Shown here: piece after piece, positions 61,998-64,000 of the stretch
Layout of the letters: each line of letters opens with the position of its first letter
How positions within the stretch are numbered: the stretch's first letter is position 1
NCBI GenBank assembly: GCA_934426255.1
Contig: CAKRYD010000002.1
Coordinates: forward strand, 96,132-160,131
Reading direction: 5' to 3'
DNA: 64,000 bases
Source: an uncultured Bacteroidaceae bacterium
Lineage (GTDB): Bacteria; Bacteroidota; Bacteroidia; Bacteroidales; Bacteroidaceae
Notes under the pieces: generated by a model
The model's input: the letters and a program-made list of their open reading frames with translations, nothing else
Databases searched by the model: none
What the model was told of the DNA's origin: nothing
Translations under genes and position numbers: made by a program

Positions 61998-63152
61998 GTG
62001 AACGGGCTCTACATACATATCCCCTTCTGCACAAAGCGTTGCATATACTGCGACTTCTATTCCACGGCAGACAGCTCCGCTCTGAAAGCGGTCTATGTAG
62101 ATTGTGTATGCCGCGAAATGGTTACGCGTGCCTCCTATCTGCCCTCGCGTCAGCTGCAAACCATCTACCTGGGTGGCGGAACCCCTTCACAATTGCAGCC
62201 TGAACAGCTGTGCCAAATCTTCGACACCATCTTCAAGACCTTCGATGTTGACGGCAACGCCGAGATAACCCTCGAAGCCAATCCCGATGACCTTACTCCC
62301 GGATATGTCAGGGACTTGCGCCGATCGACGCCCGTCAACAGGGTGAGCATGGGAATACAGACCTTCAACGACAGCCTGTTGCAACTGCTAAACCGCAGAC
62401 ATACAGCCGCACAAGCACGCAAGGCCGTTTCGCTTCTGCAAGAATGCGGATTCGGAAACATCAGCATAGACCTCATCTACGGCCTGCCCGGACAGTCGTT
62501 GGAGCAATGGGCCGACGATGTCACCGAGGCACTGTCGATGAAGGCCATACGCCATTTGTCGGCCTATGCCCTGTCATACGAGGAGGGAACCCCGCTGTGG
62601 CAACTGCGCAAGCTGGGAAAGGTGAAGGAAGCAACCGACGAACTGAGCCTGAGCATGTACAGACTACTGATGGACAAAGCCCAAGAGGCCGGATTTGAGC
62701 ACTATGAAATCTCCAACTTCGCCCGGCCGGGTTTCACATCGCAACACAACAGCTCGTATTGGCAGGATGTGCCATATCTGGGCATCGGAGCTGCCGCACA
62801 CTCGTATGACGGCAGCAGCCGCCAGTGGAACAAACCGGATATAAAGACCTACATACAAAGCCGCGGCGGCACACTGGAGCCTGTCTTTGAAAGAGAAATT
62901 CTGACCAAGGAAATGAAATTCAACGAGACCCTGCTGAAACGGCTGCGCACATCAGAGGGTTTGAACCTTAATGATATAGCACGCGATTTCGGCACCCGGC
63001 GAATGCAGACACTGCTCAATGCAGCCTGCAAGCTGCAGACAGAAGGACTTGTAAACATAGACACCGAAACCGGCTACCTAAGACTGACAAAAAGCGGAAT
63101 CTTCGTATCTGATGCCATCATCAGGGAACTGTTTCTCGACGAAGAAATATAG
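61998..63152 (+). CDS. hemW: HemW-like radical SAM protein (heme chaperone family)
   Basis: A 384-residue radical SAM protein of the HemN-like HemW group, which in other bacteria delivers heme to respiratory enzymes and does not act as coproporphyrinogen oxidase. It starts with GTG at 61998, immediately before GLYIHIPFCTKRCIYCDFYS, which holds the CxxxCxxC cluster. It also has YLGGGTPSQL, EANPDDLT, RVSMGIQTFND and IDLIYGLPGQS, and a C-terminal HemN_C domain with RTSEGLNL. It is coupled to purN by a 3-nt gap; no functional link is known. Confidence 0.92.
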   Translation: MNGLYIHIPFCTKRCIYCDFYSTADSSALKAVYVDCVCREMVTRASYLPSRQLQTIYLGGGTPSQLQPEQLCQIFDTIFKTFDVDGNAEITLEANPDDLTPGYVRDLRRSTPVNRVSMGIQTFNDSLLQLLNRRHTAAQARKAVSLLQECGFGNISIDLIYGLPGQSLEQWADDVTEALSMKAIRHLSAYALSYEEGTPLWQLRKLGKVKEATDELSLSMYRLLMDKAQEAGFEHYEISNFARPGFTSQHNSSYWQDVPYLGIGAAAHSYDGSSRQWNKPDIKTYIQSRGGTLEPVFEREILTKEMKFNETLLKRLRTSEGLNLNDIARDFGTRRMQTLLNAACKLQTEGLVNIDTETGYLRLTKSGIFVSDAIIRELFLDEEI

Positions 63153-63159
63153 AAAGCCT

Positions 63160-63840
63160 CTACCTGCCACGCTGGAAGGTGAGCTCATAGAAGCATGGAT
63201 AGACACCCGTTGTGGACTGTGCATCCGTGGTTCCCGAATCGTGAGGGACTATCAGGCGAACCTTGGCCAACGAAGATGTCTGACGACCCAAATTGATATA
63301 AGTGAACGGAATGGTCCAACCGTTGGGAACTGCAGTGGAACGATGATAACTTTGCATGACACCCGATAGGAACGAAGCCGTAAACACTCCGTAGCTGTTG
63401 GAAACATTCATGATGTCGGGCACCGCAACATATTGAAGGCTGTTGTTGCGACACATAAGAGAATCGCCCAAAATGTTGAATTCCAGGAAGCGGGTTATCA
63501 CTTTCGCCGTCTCGCCGTTGGCCAGTTTCTTGCCTGCGCCCTTGCTGACTATCTGCATGTAGACACCGGCAGACTTGATCAGAACATACTCGTTCTTGGT
63601 CACATCTGTCATACTGTCCTGGGCATGAAACTGCTCTTCTGAAATCACGGTGATGGGCTTCACACTGAGTATCGTGTCATTATTGTCAAGCCCCAATACG
63701 CAAGTGCCATTGTTTAAAAACGAATTGATAGCCTTCCTCTCGTGCTCCTTGCGCTCGGCATAGGTATCGTCGTCATTGCAGGAAGCCAATCCGGCACCTG
63801 CCAGGACAAACATCATCAATATTAAAAGGTAATTTCTCAT
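63160..63840 (-). CDS. DUF4827 family lipoprotein
   Basis: A 226-residue lipoprotein with lipobox AGLASC (Cys21) followed by Asn-Asp-Asp-Asp. The pattern TYAERKEHERKAINSFL, then VYMQIVSKGAGKKLANGETAKV, resembles the Bacteroidales DUF4827 family, which has an FKBP-like fold; the usual isomerase residues cannot be judged here. The frame is open to 63891, but a TACTTTTG box at 63849-63856 lies inside it, so the ATG at 63840 is chosen. It converges with hemW, leaving only 7 nt between the stops. Confidence 0.82.
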   Translation of the reverse strand: MRNYLLILMMFVLAGAGLASCNDDDTYAERKEHERKAINSFLNNGTCVLGLDNNDTILSVKPITVISEEQFHAQDSMTDVTKNEYVLIKSAGVYMQIVSKGAGKKLANGETAKVITRFLEFNILGDSLMCRNNSLQYVAVPDIMNVSNSYGVFTASFLSGVMQSYHRSTAVPNGWTIPFTYINLGRQTSSLAKVRLIVPHDSGTTDAQSTTGVYPCFYELTFQRGR

Positions 63841-63848
63841 ACTGCATA

Positions 63849-63856
63849 CAAAAGTA
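63849..63856 (-). promoter_or_regulatory. Bacteroidota -7 box for the DUF4827 gene
   Basis: TACTTTTG on the minus strand, 8 nt before the ATG at 63840, implying an almost leaderless mRNA. Confidence 0.55.
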
Positions 63857-63885
63857 ATGATTTTGAACGGGCCTATAGAAGCCTC

Positions 63886-63917
63886 GGCCAATGTTTTAGT
63901 TTTTTATAACATTGGCC
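63886..63917. terminator. Hairpin near the right edge
   Basis: Perfect 10-bp stem GGCCAATGTT (63886-63895) / AACATTGGCC (63908-63917) with a 12-nt T-rich loop. It lies between the DUF4827 promoter and a reading frame entering from the right, and may be that frame's terminator, but no T run follows the stem. Confidence 0.5.
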
Positions 63918-63932
63918 TGACTGCGTAACTAT

Positions 63933-64000
63933 TCAGCGGTAGGCATATGCCAAATCATCAAACCCCAAATAGGGCTTGAATAGCATTGTAAGGTGTCTTG
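63933..64000 (-). other. Possible 3' end of a gene entering from the right edge
   Basis: On the minus strand a 22-codon open frame (…HLTMLFKPYLGFDDLAYAYR) ends in TGA at 63933-63935, followed by a hairpin 16 nt later. The other two minus frames also stop within this stretch. I cannot assign a family from 21 residues. Confidence 0.3.

Overview
The window reads as a chromosomal segment of a Bacteroidota (order Bacteroidales) gut-type anaerobe, probably of the Prevotellaceae. The evidence is SusC/SusD pairs, SPII lipoproteins, DUF4290, DUF3256, DUF4827 and DUF5715 families typical of Bacteroidales, an RprX/RprY two-component pair, GldB, a type IX secretion C-terminal signal, and repeated use of the Bacteroidota -7 promoter box TAnnTTTG. 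A Paraprevotella-like genus is my guess from the intergenic repeat family and base composition; it has not been tested. I see no rRNA, tRNA, CRISPR array or intact insertion sequence.

Layout. 1-5350: a minus-strand operon tsaB-DUF4290-murA-rimM-dxr-rseP (rseP runs off the left edge). 5419-8135: DUF3256 and GNAT genes on minus, cca on plus. 8345-14470: a tight minus-strand operon phoH-purC-menG-aroE-TPM-lemA-purM. 14560-16193: DUF5715 and truA on plus, meeting a DMT transporter gene on minus. 17295-18194: ddh (lysine/DAP metabolism). 18365-22910: a very large T9SS-type surface protein whose signal peptide is put out of frame by a G9 tract. 23492-42914: a glycan-uptake locus transcribed leftwards, GH2 beta-galactosidase followed by two successive fasciclin-lipoprotein/SusC/SusD triads. 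43372-48604: a RidA-like gene, a radical SAM gene, rprX-rprY and a tiny acidic lipoprotein. 49080-51700: a PurF-like gene and two lipoprotein genes. 51734-58115 (minus): comF, recX, prmC, an RsmI-like methyltransferase, gldB, a glycosyltransferase and mtaB. 58172-63840: GH97, an SDR, purN, hemW and a DUF4827 lipoprotein.

How it fits together. The central 20 kb is a surface glycan-capture system: SusC/SusD pumps import oligosaccharides, fasciclin lipoproteins probably act as surface binding partners, GH2 trims beta-galactosides, and the neighbouring discoidin/LamG-rich secreted protein may be an adhesin or a binding protein for the same material. The flanks are mostly housekeeping: isoprenoid, peptidoglycan, menaquinone, shikimate and purine synthesis and tRNA modification.

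The most unusual features are four intergenic clusters (about 8.15, 23.2, 48.7 and 61.1 kb) of a modular, palindrome-rich repeat built on TGTACA words, three of them next to purine genes; the G9 tract in the signal peptide of the giant surface protein; a PurF paralogue without its nucleophile cysteine; and a DUF5715 protein carrying a complete M15-type zinc-peptidase motif.
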